In this document: one piece after another, positions 40,401 through 51,240 of the stretch
Layout: every line of letters begins with the position of its first letter
Numbering within the stretch: position 1 is the stretch's first letter
NCBI GenBank assembly: GCA_030704615.1
Contig: CM060734.1
Location: 25,792,001 to 25,856,000 of the forward strand
Source of the DNA: Takakia lepidozioides
Lineage: Eukaryota > Streptophyta > Takakiopsida > Takakiales > Takakiaceae
DNA length: 64,000 nucleotides
Reading direction: 5' to 3'
Notes under the pieces: generated by a model
Told to the model about the DNA's origin: nothing
What the model saw: only the letters and a program-made list of their open reading frames with translations
The model's database searches: none
Made by a program: the position numbers and the translations under genes

Positions 40401-40935
40401 CCAGACCATTGAACATCATCTCCGCCCAAGCTACATCCTCTCCTCTCAAGGCTTTCAGTACCTCCTCCGTGAAAGATCTGCTAAGGTACTGTTGGTTCTG
40501 TTTCATGGTAAACAGAATGTTCAGTATTTGGCTAATTTCCCTCAACCTTGGATACGCGGCCTTGGTGCGGGTGAATCCCTGGTTCCTAAAGAAACTCGTT
40601 TCTTGGAACAGATCCCCTATTTGCAGTCTTACCATGTGCTCATCCACGTTCACATGACTAGATGGCAAATCAAGCAGTTGTTGCAAATACTGCGGAGTAA
40701 CCTCTATATCTACTCCCTTCACCTGGGTAACTCCTGTCCGAGGCTCAAAGTTCTGGATGAATTGGATCATCAACCCCCGATGATGCAAAGACCACTCTTT
40801 GCGTAGCAACCCCTCCAATCGCAGCTCCTTCAGCAGCTGCAGTGCCTGCGGTGTAGCGATTGTCTGCTTCTGTAGAATCGTCGTGCTCTTCACCCTGAGA
40901 TCCTCCATTCCTCTAATTCTCTTCATCCCGGACAA
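37418..40935 (-). pseudogene. G4 long accessory ORF (about 1,150 codons)
   Basis: One reading unit broken by an amber (about 39,406), a TGA (about 39,019) and a shift near 38,560. The N-terminal third (MSGMKRIRGMEDLRVKST...) has HHRGLMIQFIQNFEPRTG, VKGVDIEVTPQYLQQLLDLP and PIIVSGPIIAQIIFDSCLLD, resembling the putative plant transposon protein domain found in Athila-like elements. Then come a proline/glutamate-rich region, a coiled coil of some 300 residues (EARIATECANKVDVEANLKL, QQLYQLQVKHEGKLQEVKLL) and a C-terminal globular part (LAHYYQIMRIWLPVATRT, EDHHFARYWSKAGTMLKEL, MGCGLYYAACFISRYHIEQQ) with a basic proline-rich tail. The C-terminal two thirds recur in G5 at 58,505-60,510. Position between pol and LTR matches the env-like slot of Athila/Tat elements, but no signal peptide or membrane helix is seen. 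Function unknown. Confidence 0.65.
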
Positions 40936-41828
40936 TCAAGAAGGCCTTGTTTGGAATAGCTGTAGGAAAGCTTGCAGGGCGTAAAGCATGAAAGTATGGT
41001 TGGCACAGAATGGAACAGGTAAGTGTAAGCCTGTGGGGCTTGCAAATAGTGAGTGAGAGAGAATGTACTTTCAACCCGTCCGTCCTTGCGCCACTGCGTA
41101 AGAAGTAGCACTAGCGTATAGTCTGTGATATCCGCCATAGCTACAAAGCTATAGCTTTGATTGCCCCTCCCTTCGAGACGCTGGTTATCCGGAGCAACCC
41201 CTACTCTTCCGCTCATAACCTTTTTAATTTCTTGTTCTTGTTTCTTGAATGGAACCACTTGCATAAAATTCACGTTCCTGATTGGTCGTTGCCTCCTTGG
41301 GTAACTTCTCAATTTTACCCTCATCCGTTCACATTCCAACTTGGAATGCCCACTAGGACTGCACATGTGGCAAAGGTCCCCCTTTGCCGGATGCGTAAAG
41401 GGTTCCGTTACCTGCCCTCTGGATGCATTAATGGGCCCGTAATTAGTTTCGGCTGATGTACCGGGTAGGTACTTTGACGGCCCTGTTTGTCTTTTTGCAT
41501 GATAGCGCCCGCTATTGCAGTACATACAGTGCGGAGTGCTTTGCCCCATTGGCCACGTGTTTGAATTCAAACACTCTACCGTCTCCCTCTGTCCGCGTGG
41601 CACATTCTCCGAGTTTGACTTCCAAACTGCCTTTACACTCACCGGCCACTTCCCTGACGTTAACCCGCGTCCACCTATCACTGACCCTATGGACTGTGCA
41701 ACCTGTGTGGGCTGTGTTGGGCTATGACAGGCTGTGTCAAGTTGTGGTGAGCCATGATATGATGTGTTAAACTGTGGTGGGCTGTGATGGATGTGTGAAC
41801 ACTTGTGTTCTCTGCTATGGCCATACAC
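40923..41828 (-). CDS. G4 post-pol CCHC ORF
   Basis: A 301-codon open frame that overlaps the accessory ORF start by a few codons. The first part is translated minisatellite. Then come a finger-like HCMYCNSGRYHAKRQ, a perfect zinc knuckle CHMCSPSGHSKLEC (C-x2-C-x4-H-x4-C), a basic stretch (RVKLRSYPRRQRPIRNVNFM) and a mixed tail. The G5 counterpart (52,850-53,219) has CRMCCPCGHSRWEC. Zinc knuckles normally belong to gag nucleocapsid; here a second set lies beyond integrase. Probably an RNA or DNA binding accessory protein. The true start is unknown. Confidence 0.6.
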   Translation of the reverse strand: MYGHSREHKCSHIHHSPPQFNTSYHGSPQLDTACHSPTQPTQVAQSIGSVIGGRGLTSGKWPVSVKAVWKSNSENVPRGQRETVECLNSNTWPMGQSTPHCMYCNSGRYHAKRQTGPSKYLPGTSAETNYGPINASRGQVTEPFTHPAKGDLCHMCSPSGHSKLECERMRVKLRSYPRRQRPIRNVNFMQVVPFKKQEQEIKKVMSGRVGVAPDNQRLEGRGNQSYSFVAMADITDYTLVLLLTQWRKDGRVESTFSLTHYLQAPQAYTYLFHSVPTILSCFTPCKLSYSYSKQGLLDCPG

Positions 41829-43683
41829 ATTCGGCTTACGACAAGTGCTTCATGTTCCGTTGGTGTTACTGGTGTAGTCTGTAACTGCATCTGTGTTTCA
41901 AGATGCAAATCATGCTGCAATGGTCTATCATGGATACCACTGTATCCCTTCAACTTATTGGCATTGACTCTACCAAGCATCTTTTTGTTAATGGTTTGTA
42001 ACATGGCTGTGTTGTTATCATACATCTTCTGTATGACATAAGGTCCTTTCCATGGTGACTTAAGCTTATAAGCTTTAATCTTTCCCTTCTTCTGCAACCA
42101 CAATACCAAATCACCTGTCTTAAAAGTCTTCAATTTACCTTCATCAAACTGATCCTTCCTCTTTATCTGAATTCTGGTCATGTTATCTGCTGCATCAGCA
42201 CGTACTTCTTCCACATGATATAATTCATGTTTCCTTACTTTGATTGAATCCTCCAATTCCATTCTCCTTCCCCATTCAGTTCTCATAGTAGATAATAAGA
42301 ATTCCACTGGAAGTAAAGCTTCCATACCGTAAACTAATTGGAATGGTGTATACTTGGTGGTGACTTTATATGAAGTCCTGTATGACCACAAAGCTGTCAA
42401 CAGCTTCGTATCCCAGTTTGTTCTGTTTGCATTGACTTAGCCAAGATAGTGCATAGTATTTTGTTGGTGGCCTCTGCCTGCCCATTGCCCTGTGGATAAT
42501 AGGTTGTACTCTTCCAGTGCACAATCATGAACTCTTTAGTCAATAGTTTTATGGTCTCATTAATGAAATGACTTCCCTGGTCACTGATAAATTCTAGGGG
42601 ACAGCCAAATCTCGTAACTATGTTCTCATATAGGAACCTTGCTATGGACTTAGCTGTGTTGTCCCTCAGAGCCTTAGCTTCCACCCACTTTGTAGTATAA
42701 TCAGTGGTTGTGATTATATACTTGTTCTGTGTATTCTTGGCTGGTGGATTAATTGGTCCAACAAAGTCTAGTCCCCATTTTTGGAATGGTTCAGTAGGCA
42801 TCGTAGGATGCAAAGCCATCTTCCCAGATCTTTGCAAAGGTCCTAGCCTCTGACACTCATCACAACTCTTGCAATACTTGTGTACATCCTTGAACAAAGT
42901 AGGCCACCAGTAACCTGCAAGTAGTATTTTTCCACTGGTAGTCTCCTCTCCAAAATGACCTCCAGCCACTCCTTTATGAACTTCTTCCAAAACTTTATTT
43001 ACTTCATGGTGGTACAAGCATCGCTTAAGAACTCCATCAGGTCCTAGCTTATACAATCTTCCATCTATCATAGTGTATGGTAGAGCCTTGATAGCTATTC
43101 TCTTCCTATGCTCCTTCCCATAACTGGGTGGGCACTGACCATGAGTAAGGTAGTATCTGATTGGCCACTGCCAATCTAACCAATCATCTGCACTTCCCTG
43201 CACCTCCACTGCAAATAAACTCGCATCAGGCAGTTGGTCGTCTACTCCCGTGGCGGGCTCCCCTGTTGATAGCCGTGACAAGTGATCTGCCACAAGATGC
43301 AAACGGCCAGGCTTGTAAACAACTTTGAATTCAAACTCGTGCAAGATTATCAACCATCTTGCTATCCTGTCACTTATCAAAGGCTTGTTCACCAGATAAA
43401 TCAAAGCCTGATGATCCACATAAAACATAAACTTCCTTCCCAATAGGTAATGCCTGAATTTCTTGACTGCATAAATCATTGCCAAAGTTTCTCTTTCAGT
43501 AGTGCTATAGTTCCTCTCAGCATTGTTCAACAATCTGCTAGCATAATACACAGATGAATCTATGTTTCCTGTGACATTTTGGGCTAACACAGCTCCCAAT
43601 GCTTCTCCTAAGGCATCACAGTGTACATGAAATACCACATGCCAATGCGGGTTAATCAGCATAGGTGTAGTTGTTCCTGACAA
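41687..43683 (-). pseudogene. G4 RNase H and integrase
   Basis: Frame 43,683-42,397 runs from RNase H (HVHCDALGEALGAVLAQNVT, NYSTTERETLAMIYAVKKFR, FYVDHQALIYLV, KPGRLHLVADHLSR) through a linker to integrase: HKGVAGGHF and CKSCDECQRLG (H2C2), D in [14 protein letters not shown] in FISDQGSHF and E in GNGQAEATNK. A frame change at about 42,400 leads to the C-terminal part ([39 protein letters not shown]). All catalytic residues are present, so decay is limited to few lesions. Confidence 0.9.
41690..41800 (-). repeat. CACAG minisatellite after G4 integrase
   Basis: Irregular units like GGCTGTGTTGGGCTATGACA on the plus strand, the same type as in the LTRs of this family. The matching block in G5 is 52,695-52,815. 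Confidence 0.7.
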
Positions 43684-43770
43684 TGTAAGTGCCTCGAATG
43701 CCTGTTGTCATTCAGCTGTCCATGCAAACACTGCATATTTCTTCAAAAGCTTGCTCAATGGAGCGGCCAT

Positions 43771-44277
43771 CTATGCATACCGTTTGACAAACCTTCTATA
43801 ATAAGTAGTTTGTCCAAAGAACCTCCTTAGACCCTTAACATTACTTGGTGGTGGTGAGGCTTTAATAGCCTCTGTCTTTCTAGGATCCACAAGTAGTCCC
43901 TTCTTACACACAATGTGTCCCAGTAGCACCCCTGAGTTCACACAGAAAGTACACTTTTCTGGATTCAGACCAAGACCTCTCATCCTGCATCTGACCAAAC
44001 ATAACTCCAACTTCTGCAAGTGCTCATTCTTAGAGCTGTATAGACTAAAATCATCTAAGAACACTTGCATGAAATCATCCAAATACTCATGGAAAGATTC
44101 ACTTATCACTCTCTGGAAAGTTGCTGGTGCGTTACAAAGTCCAAAAGGCATGACTTTGTATGCATAAGCACCCCAGTCTGTGATGAAAGCTGTCTTTCCC
44201 TGGTCTTCTTCCACCACTTGCACTTGGTTATACCCAATGAAGCCATCCATGAATGAGTACATCTCATGGCCTGCCAT
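43771..44277 (-). pseudogene. G4 reverse transcriptase, truncated at the palm
   Basis: Begins within the palm (AGHEMYSFMDGFIGYNQVQV), with VMPFGLCNAPATFQRVISES, catalytic QVFLDDFSLY, CTFCVNSGVLLGHIVCKKGL and LRRFFGQTTYYRRFVKRYA. The codons L-D-T-M-A in front of it join directly to the 5' LTR end at 44,288. So PBS, ORF0, gag, protease and the RT fingers have been deleted. Confidence 0.88.
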
Positions 44278-44287
44278 AGTGTCCAGT

Positions 44288-44999
44288 TGTCGAGCGGCTT
44301 TTACTCACCCGTCCCTTTGCTATCCGAGGTAAAATCTCCAAGATAGAAGAGTTGGATATCTCTAAGCACTCAGCCCGCTCAGAACAATCAGTCATGACCT
44401 ACAGCTAGTGTATCATGGTTGTGCTTCCTGTTTGTATTTCTTCTTGCTTTCATGTTAACAAATTACCTTGTTGTGTATACTTAAGCATCAAATTGCTTCA
44501 GTAATCTTTCAGGTTCCATTCACTGATCCATTCATTCCACAACTTCACTCAAGTCTCTTTACATAGTGTTATTGTATCGAATAGGTGTCAGATTAAGATT
44601 TGTCATGTATCAAGCCGAAGCCATGGTGTCCCTAATCTACTCTACAGTCTAACTCTACAGCTTGCATTCATCAAACATCCGCAGATCGCGTCCCCTCCAT
44701 CACTGTACTCTCCATCTTTGCTCCAGCTCGTGTTCTCCGCCTGTTCTCCTCTCCTGATGATCAAAGAGTGCTCTCTCCCCAATAGTTCTCCCCGCCGAAG
44801 CGTGTCCTCTCCAAGTTACTACTCTGCCTAATCTACCCGCAAGCTGTTCTAACCGCCTAACTAACTAACTGTCATCTCAAGAAGTAAGCACGTTCCCTCT
44901 GCAGATGTCGTTCCCACACAGTCGTTCCCTGCCAATGATAACCGTTCCCTACGTACGCTGTGACGGGCTGTGCCAAGCTGTGTCGGGCTGTGACTGTGC
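44288..44999 (-). repeat. G4 5' LTR, interrupted by G5
   Basis: Minus-strand LTR whose end (CCGCTCGACA) sits against RT sequence and whose other end stops within the CACAG minisatellite, where G5 begins at 45,000. The ORF0 start codon is at 44,395. G5 and G4 are therefore head to head, with G5 most simply inserted in this LTR. Confidence 0.8.
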
Positions 45000-45126
45000 T
45001 GTTAGAGGGCTGTCTGGGACTTAGACACTTTTATGGGTTTTGTGGGGTACCCTTAATTTTTGTGCAGACTTACGGATGGTAGACTTAGACCAACAGAGGC
45101 CTTAGGGGTGACAGGCGCAGGCTTTA

Positions 45127-45177
<51 letters not shown>

Positions 45178-45987
45178 GTAGATAGGCTTACACAGCCCGA
45201 CACAGCCTCACACAGTCGACACAGTTTCGCACAGTCAGACACAGCTTCACACAGTTTCACACAGCCAATCACAGCCCGACACAGTCCGACACAGCCAGTC
45301 ACAGCTTGGCACAGCCACAGCCCGACACAGTTTGGCACAACCAGTCACAACGTACATAGGGAACGGTTATCATTAGCAGGGAATGACTGTGTGGGAACGA
45401 CATCTGCAGGGGAAACGTGTTACTTCTTGGGGTGACAATTAGTTAGTTAGGTGGTTAGAACAGCTTTCATGTAGATGAGGCAGAGCAGCAACGAAGGGGG
45501 GATCACTTCACGGGGAGCGCTTCTTGGTCATGCATGAGAGGAGATCAGGCGGAGAGCAAGGATGGAGAGCACGGTGAAGGAGGAAAGATGAGCAGTAGAT
45601 GTTTGTTACATGCAAAGCTGTAGTGATACTGTAGGGCAAATTATAGTCACCATGGCAGTGGCCTGATACCTAATAAATCATAATCTGATACTTATTCGAT
45701 ACAATTACACTGTGTAGAGAGACATAAGTGAAGTTGTGGAATGAATGGATGAGTGAATGGAACTTGGTAGATACTGAAGCAATCTGATGCTTCAGTATAC
45801 ACAATAAGGTAAATCGCTAACATGAAGGCAAGAAGAAATACAAATAGGAAGCACAACCATGATACACTAGTTGTAGGTCATGACTGATTGTTCTGAGCGG
45901 GCTGAGTGCTTAGAGATATCCAACTCTTCTATCTTGGAATTTCCACCTCGGATAGCAAAGGGATGGGTGAGTAAAAGCCGCTCAACA
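45000..45987 (+). repeat. G5 5' LTR
   Basis: Starts TGTTAGAGGGCTGTCTGGG and ends GCCGCTCAACA. It contains a 47-G run (45,130-45,176) and a CACAG minisatellite (about 45,181-45,330). The last 108 bases carry the ORF0 start. PBS TGGCGACCATACTGGGG follows at 45,990. Confidence 0.88.
45130..45176 (+). repeat. G47 homopolymer in LTR
   Basis: An uninterrupted run of 47 G. Other LTRs of the family have only a short purine or pyrimidine stretch at this site. Capable of forming stacked G-quadruplexes; true length is uncertain in any assembly. Confidence 0.85.
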
Positions 45988-46560
45988 TTTGGCGACCATA
46001 CTGGGGAACTGGGTCATGAACAACCAGATGTGACAGGCATCTGGTGGGATCATGGTGGTTGGAGAATTAAAGAATTTGATGTGAATCAAATTCCCTGTGA
46101 ACTGAGAAGGAAAGATTGTCCAAACAATTCTTTCAGAAGTTCTTGGAATTGCCAGATTGTTGCAAGGAAAGTATTCTCGAGAGAGTGCATGATGTTGACC
46201 CCCGAGTGGGGTCTGGAGAAAGGAGTGATAAAGATTTATCAGGTGGCCTGTAGAGGGAGAGCACGTTGGTTACCAACACTGGTTTATGTGATAGCATTGC
46301 TATCCATTAAGCGAGTAGAGTTTGAAGGCTGGGAGGAAAGGAAAGTGAATATTTACACTCATATGCATGAAGAGCTTGTACTGGTAAAGAATTGGATTCC
46401 TAAAGATATCCTGTGGATCAAACTGACACCAAGAACAACTTTTCAGACGTGCTTGCCATATGGATATATGGTAACAAAGACCTCTAGTATAGCCAAGGGT
46501 GCATTGAAGCTTGAAAGAAATCCGGGCATATACGAGAGATACTACAGGAGAGAGTTTTGA
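45880..46560 (+). pseudogene. G5 ORF0
   Basis: Same protein as the G1 and G3 copies, with the start in the LTR. A one-base loss after NQIPCE shifts the frame over some 35 codons (to about 46,200), where a compensating extra base restores it. After that it follows the family again (WGLEKGVIKIYQVACRGRAR, KNWIPKDILWIKLTPRTTFQ) and ends YYRREF at a TGA in place of the conserved W. So it is open end to end but partly out of frame. Confidence 0.7.
45990..46007 (+). other. G5 primer binding site
   Basis: TGGCGACCATACTGGGG two bases after the LTR end; identical in position and nearly in sequence to G1 and G3. Confidence 0.6.
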
Positions 46561-46595
46561 TTATTGCCTCATTAAAGATATGAAAGATATGGGAC

Positions 46596-47870
46596 ATGAG
46601 TGATGAAAGAGAAGCTAGACTTCACAGATTTTCAGCGAAAAGAGAAAGTTATCTGAAAGCTAATTATCCATATCTTTGGGAGAGAGGAATAGACATAGGC
46701 GAATCATCTGGACCTCTCACACCATTAAGATCAGAGAGTACATCACCCATACCGGATGAACTAGAGTTGGATGAGAAAGATTAAGGGATTTGGTACAAGA
46801 AGAAGATCAGCCACGAGGGGAGAGATCTGAGGTACATCCCTGGATAAAAGATATGACAGAAATCTTTGATAAGAGTTGGCATGGAACACCAAAAGCAAGA
46901 ACTCCAGTTTCTGAAACGGAAGACGAAGAAGGAGGGGAGGATGTGGCAGAGCCAACGGAGAGTTCAGACTCTCCAACACCACTTCAGTTGAGTCACAAGT
47001 GTGAAAAAGAAGAAACCCAAGGGCAGAACTTGGAAGATGAAAACAGAGAGAAGAAATTGGAAGATGAAGAGTATGAAAGAAGTAGACCCAACGGTTGAGG
47101 TTGAGACTACGACCAAGACATCCCAACCTGTTGGACCTGGATCAAGTGGAGCACTTGGATCACAGGCCAACGAAGGTGTCGGCTCAGGGGGATCAGGCGG
47201 GCAGCCTGGATCTGGCTCTGGGGGGACAGGGAGTGTGGGAAGTAGTGCAACTAGAGTTGGGAATATTGTGAATATAGTGGGGCCAGTAGCAGGGAGTGCT
47301 CAGGGGCCACCACCTGGTGGGAGTTCCACCACTACTACAACAGGTCCTCAAGGACCAGCACCAGCAAGGGGACCAGCACCTGTCAGTGGGCAGGATGTAA
47401 GGCCACAGACGGCGGTACAACCAACACGGGCAAAACCACATTTTTCAATATATGCAGGAAAAAAGGATCCTGATGTACATATCAGCCAATTTGACCACAT
47501 GTGTATTGTGAGCAATGAAAATGGCGATGATGCCAAGATGAGACTGTTTCCATGTTCACTTATTAAGAAAGCAAGTGAATGGTATGCAAGATTCCCTGAT
47601 AATCATTTCTTGACCTGGAATGGCCTTAGTACGGCATTCCGAAATAGGTTCAGGACAAGCAATTCTGAGGACGAAGTGTATAGAAGTTTACAACAGTTAA
47701 GGCAAAAGAAGCATGAAACTTTTGAAGAGTACATGGAAAAGATGGAATTAATGATGAAGAAGCTGGCTGCTGTACCAGCACCAGGTTTACAAACGACTTG
47801 GTTTGTGAGTGGACTAAGACCTGAGTTGCAAAAGAAAGTGGATATGCCTACCCCCTAACAGTGGAGGAGG
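46596..47870 (+). pseudogene. G5 gag, matrix and capsid region
   Basis: Pieces: MSDEREARLHRFSAKRESYL from 46,596; VQEEDQPRGERSEVHPWIKD from 46,790; glycine-rich linker; then capsid (HFSIYAGKKDPDVHISQFDH, LFPCSLIKKASEWYARFP, AFRNRFRTSNSEDEVYRSLQ, WFVSGLRPELQKKVDM). Three frame changes or stops. The retro gag fold is complete in sequence although not in frame. Confidence 0.82.
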
Positions 47871-48870
47871 CATTTGAAACAGCCACCAAATTGAGCATTG
47901 GGGATGCTCAGGAGAGAGAAAAGGGGATGATGAGGACTCTGAGGAGGAGTCCTCAGATTAGGAAGAAGAGCAAGAGCTCAAGAGGAAGAGTAAGAAGAAG
48001 GAAAGTTGAAGAGGGACACTATGAGAAAGCTGGAGGAGATCTTGAAGAAGTATTCCACAGGTCTGCAACACATTGGATGAAGGGTGTTTGGGTGCAAAAA
48101 TGCCATGAATGAACGGCCATACCACAAGCTGAATGCCACATGAAGGAGAAACACTGTACTATCTGTAAAATGGGATAACCATTCTACTGAGAATTGTTAT
48201 TATAAGAAAGGACGGCTGCAAGAGAACCTAGGCAAGTAGGGTGCATCAAGTGCAGCCCATCCAAGAAAACCAGTGATCAGGAACCACTATGGTAGGCCTG
48301 GTGGTTATAACAATGGTAACGAAGGGAGAGGTAATCCAAGATGAATTACAAGGAAATCCTAGAGGCAACTATCAGGATAATCCAAGGGAATTACCATCGC
48401 AGGGAATCAGGATTTATAAAATAATTCCAGAGCAGATCCAAGGGCGAGACCCAATGGTGAAGACTAATGTACTATTGTAATCAGGCAGGACATCGCAAGG
48501 CAGCCTGTCATTCTGGATTAGACACCAGAATGAGATGAGAGCTCATGTGGATAGGGCCCAGTGGGGCAGCCCACAGGTTAGGCCATGTGTTTTGTACCAG
48601 AAGTAAGGATAATGATAGTAACCAGAAGAAAGCTAAATTAATACCTCTAGTAGATGAGGAAGGTGATGATAATGAAGATGGCAGTGATGTTGCGAAGATG
48701 AATGAGGCTTGGAGAGATGAGAAGGAACTGCACAGGAAGTGGCTGATACCATGGGAAATGCAGAAGAGTACTGATATCCCTATAGGGCAGATTCCTCTGA
48801 TTTTGCAAGAAGATGAAGTGAGTGAAGAAGTTGAAAGTGAAGAAAGAAGCGTCACAAGTGCAGGGTAATG
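47871..48870 (+). pseudogene. G5 gag nucleocapsid with zinc knuckles, decayed
   Basis: Around 48,092-48,215 two adjoining knuckle remnants can be read with stops in them (CHE..GH..SEC and CTICKMG..H..NC), and possibly two more near 48,475-48,600. A basic/acidic region precedes. G6 keeps a cleaner copy of the same pair at 53,216-53,390. The stretch from 48,545 (IGPSGAAHRLGHVFC, then SKDNDSNQKKAKL) leads into the protease linker. Confidence 0.6.
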
Positions 48871-49400
48871 AAGGGACTTTGGCTGAAGTAATATTCAGTC
48901 CAAGGTGGAGATACCATTGGACAGCTATTGGCTGTGGCACCATCATTGTAGGCACAGGCTGTATCAAGCAACAATCATCAGATTGCCCATGTGACAGGGA
49001 ACACAGACCTGAACAACAAGGTGACAAAGCTTATAGTGTGAAATCCAGAAGGGCGAGAAACATCATGGACTTTGATGATTCTATGCCAGTAATCCAATTG
49101 AGAATTGGAAGCCCAGACCTGACTGATGTACTGATAGATGGAGGCTCTGGAGTGAATATCATGACAGACCAATTAAGGCAGAAGCTTGGTCCAAGTAACA
49201 TGACACCAGCCCCTTCACAGTAACAATGGCAGATCAAAGTGTTCAGCATTAGGCTTGATAAGAACGGAGTCAAGATACAGATTCAGAAGATGATCTTTAA
49301 GATCACAGTGACTGTATTGAAAATGGATGATGTCATGGAAGCTTACTCCTTATTGCTAGGTCGACCGTGGCTGAAACAGGCCTAGGGTATTCCATGACTG
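48871..49400 (+). pseudogene. G5 protease
   Basis: Contains DLTDVLIDGGSGVNIMTDQL, the same D-x-G-G active site form as G2, followed by a frame change and VMEAYSLLLGRPW at about 49,335-49,375, the block that ends this domain in gypsy elements of the lineage. Frame broken. Confidence 0.75.
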
Positions 49401-50480
49401 GAATTCCCGTTGCTAACGCAGATACAAATCACCACTAAGAAATCTAGTAGACTACCTGCTACGAGAAGACCTCAAGGAGTCAGAGAGTATAACTGGAGAA
49501 AAGGACTTGATGAGGAGCAGGAAGCTACCCTGTTCGCTGCACATCCAGAGTGGAAGCAGGTTGCAGAAATGCAACTGGAAGGCCCTAAGTGGTTTTAAAA
49601 GGTATCTACTGTGGGTGTAGTAACAGCAACCACCATTGAGGTGTGAAACCAGCAAGTTACCCACCCATTTCTATAAAGAAAAGAGAGGGAAATGGAAATC
49701 CTAGAAGAACCAACCACTATGAGTTTACAGATGAAGTAGTGACTGGTTGGACAATCACACCACAGCTGATGAGCAGGTGAGAGAAGTGAAATGTGGGAAC
49801 TGAGGAGGAACCGATGAATGGGGAAAGTAGGTGCTGACTTGGAGCCATAATTCTTTGAGGAAGCTAAGAGTCTGTTCATCAAATACCGAGATGTAATTGC
49901 TTGGAGCTATGAGGATCTGAAAGGGATACCACCTAGATTTCCAGCATAAGATTGAACTGGACCAGGGGTCTGTACCAATCAAACAGGCTAGTACAGTATG
50001 AATCCTAACTATGCACAGAAGGTTGGGGAAGAGATCAAGAAGTTTGGTGAGGCTAAGTTCATATACCCAATAGAGTATATAACTTGGTTGTCACCAATTG
50101 TGATAGTTCCCAAGAAGAATGGTAACTTGAGAGTTTGTGTACTATAAGAAGTTGAATGCTTGTACAAAGAAAGATCCCTTCCCTTTGCCATTCACAGAAG
50201 CGGTACTTGACACTGTGGCAGGCCATGAGATGTACTCATTCATGGATGGCTTCAGTGGGTATAACCAAGTGCAAGTGGCAGAAGAAGACCAGGGAAAGAC
50301 AACTTTCAACGTTCATCACAGACTGGGGTGCTTATGCATACAAAGTCATGCCTTTTGGACTTTGTAATGCACCAGCAACTTTCCAGAGAGTGATAAGTGA
50401 ATCTTCCCATGAGTATTTGGATGATTTCATGCAAGTGTTCTTAGATGACTTTAGTGTGTACAACTCTAAGAATGTTTGGC
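49401..50480 (+). pseudogene. G5 reverse transcriptase, N-terminal part
   Basis: Linker EYNWRKGLDEEQEATLFAAH, then decayed fingers and palm. YPIEYITWLSPIVIVPKKN lies at about 50,065-50,125, KLNACTKKDPFPLPFTEAVL at 50,145, FMDGFSGYNQVQVAEEDQGK at 50,240, VMPFGLCNAPATFQRVISES at 50,346 and catalytic QVFLDDFSVYNSKN near 50,432. Multiple stops; homologous with G4. Confidence 0.85.
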
Positions 50481-51240
50481 CAGATGCAGGATGAGAGGTC
50501 TCGGACTGAATCCAGAAAAATGTACTTTCTGTGTGAACTCAGGGGTACTTCTGGGACACATTGTGTGTAAGAAGGGATTACTTGTGGACCCCAGAAAGAC
50601 GGAGGCCATTAAGGCATCACCACCACCAGGAAATGTTAAAAGTCTAAGGAGATTCCTTGGACAAACCAGTTACTACAGAAGGTTTGTCAGACGGTATGCG
50701 CAGATGGCAGCACCTTTGAGTAAGCTTCTAAAGAAGGATGCAATGTTTACATGGACAACGGAATGTCAACAGGCTTTTGAGGAACTTACATTGTCAGTAA
50801 CAACTACACCTGTGCTGATTACCCCTCACTGGCACGTAGTATTTTATGTACACTGTGATGACTCAGGAGAAGCATTGGGAGTTTTGTTAGCCCAAAATAT
50901 CAGAGGAAACATAGATTCACGTGTGTACTATGCAAGCAGGTGTTGAACAGTGCTGAAAGGACTATAGCACAACTGAAAGAGAAGCATTGCAAGGGTTTAT
51001 GCAGTCAAGAAATTCAGGCATTACCTATTGGAAGAAAGTTCATGTTTTATCTGATTCATCAGGCTTTGATTTATCTGGTGAACCAGCCTTTGATAAGTGG
51101 CAGGATAGCAAGATGGTTAATAATCCTGCACGAGTTTTGAATTCGAAGTTGTTTTACAAGCCTGGCCATTTGCATCTTGTGGCAGATCACTTGTCATGCT
51201 TAACAACAGAGAGAGGCCGCCACGAGTAGTAGACAATTAC
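50481..51240 (+). pseudogene. G5 RT C-terminus and RNase H
   Basis: CTFCVNSGVLLGHIVCKKGL and RRFLGQTSYYRRFVRRYAQM (thumb), AFEELTLSVTTTPVLITPHW and FYVHCDDSGEALGVLLAQNI (RNase H start), then a frameshift at 50,940. After it the blocks GRKFMFYLIHQALIYLVNQP and KPGHLHLVADHLSC remain in other frames. The DHQ motif has become IHQ, losing an active-site residue. Confidence 0.82.
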
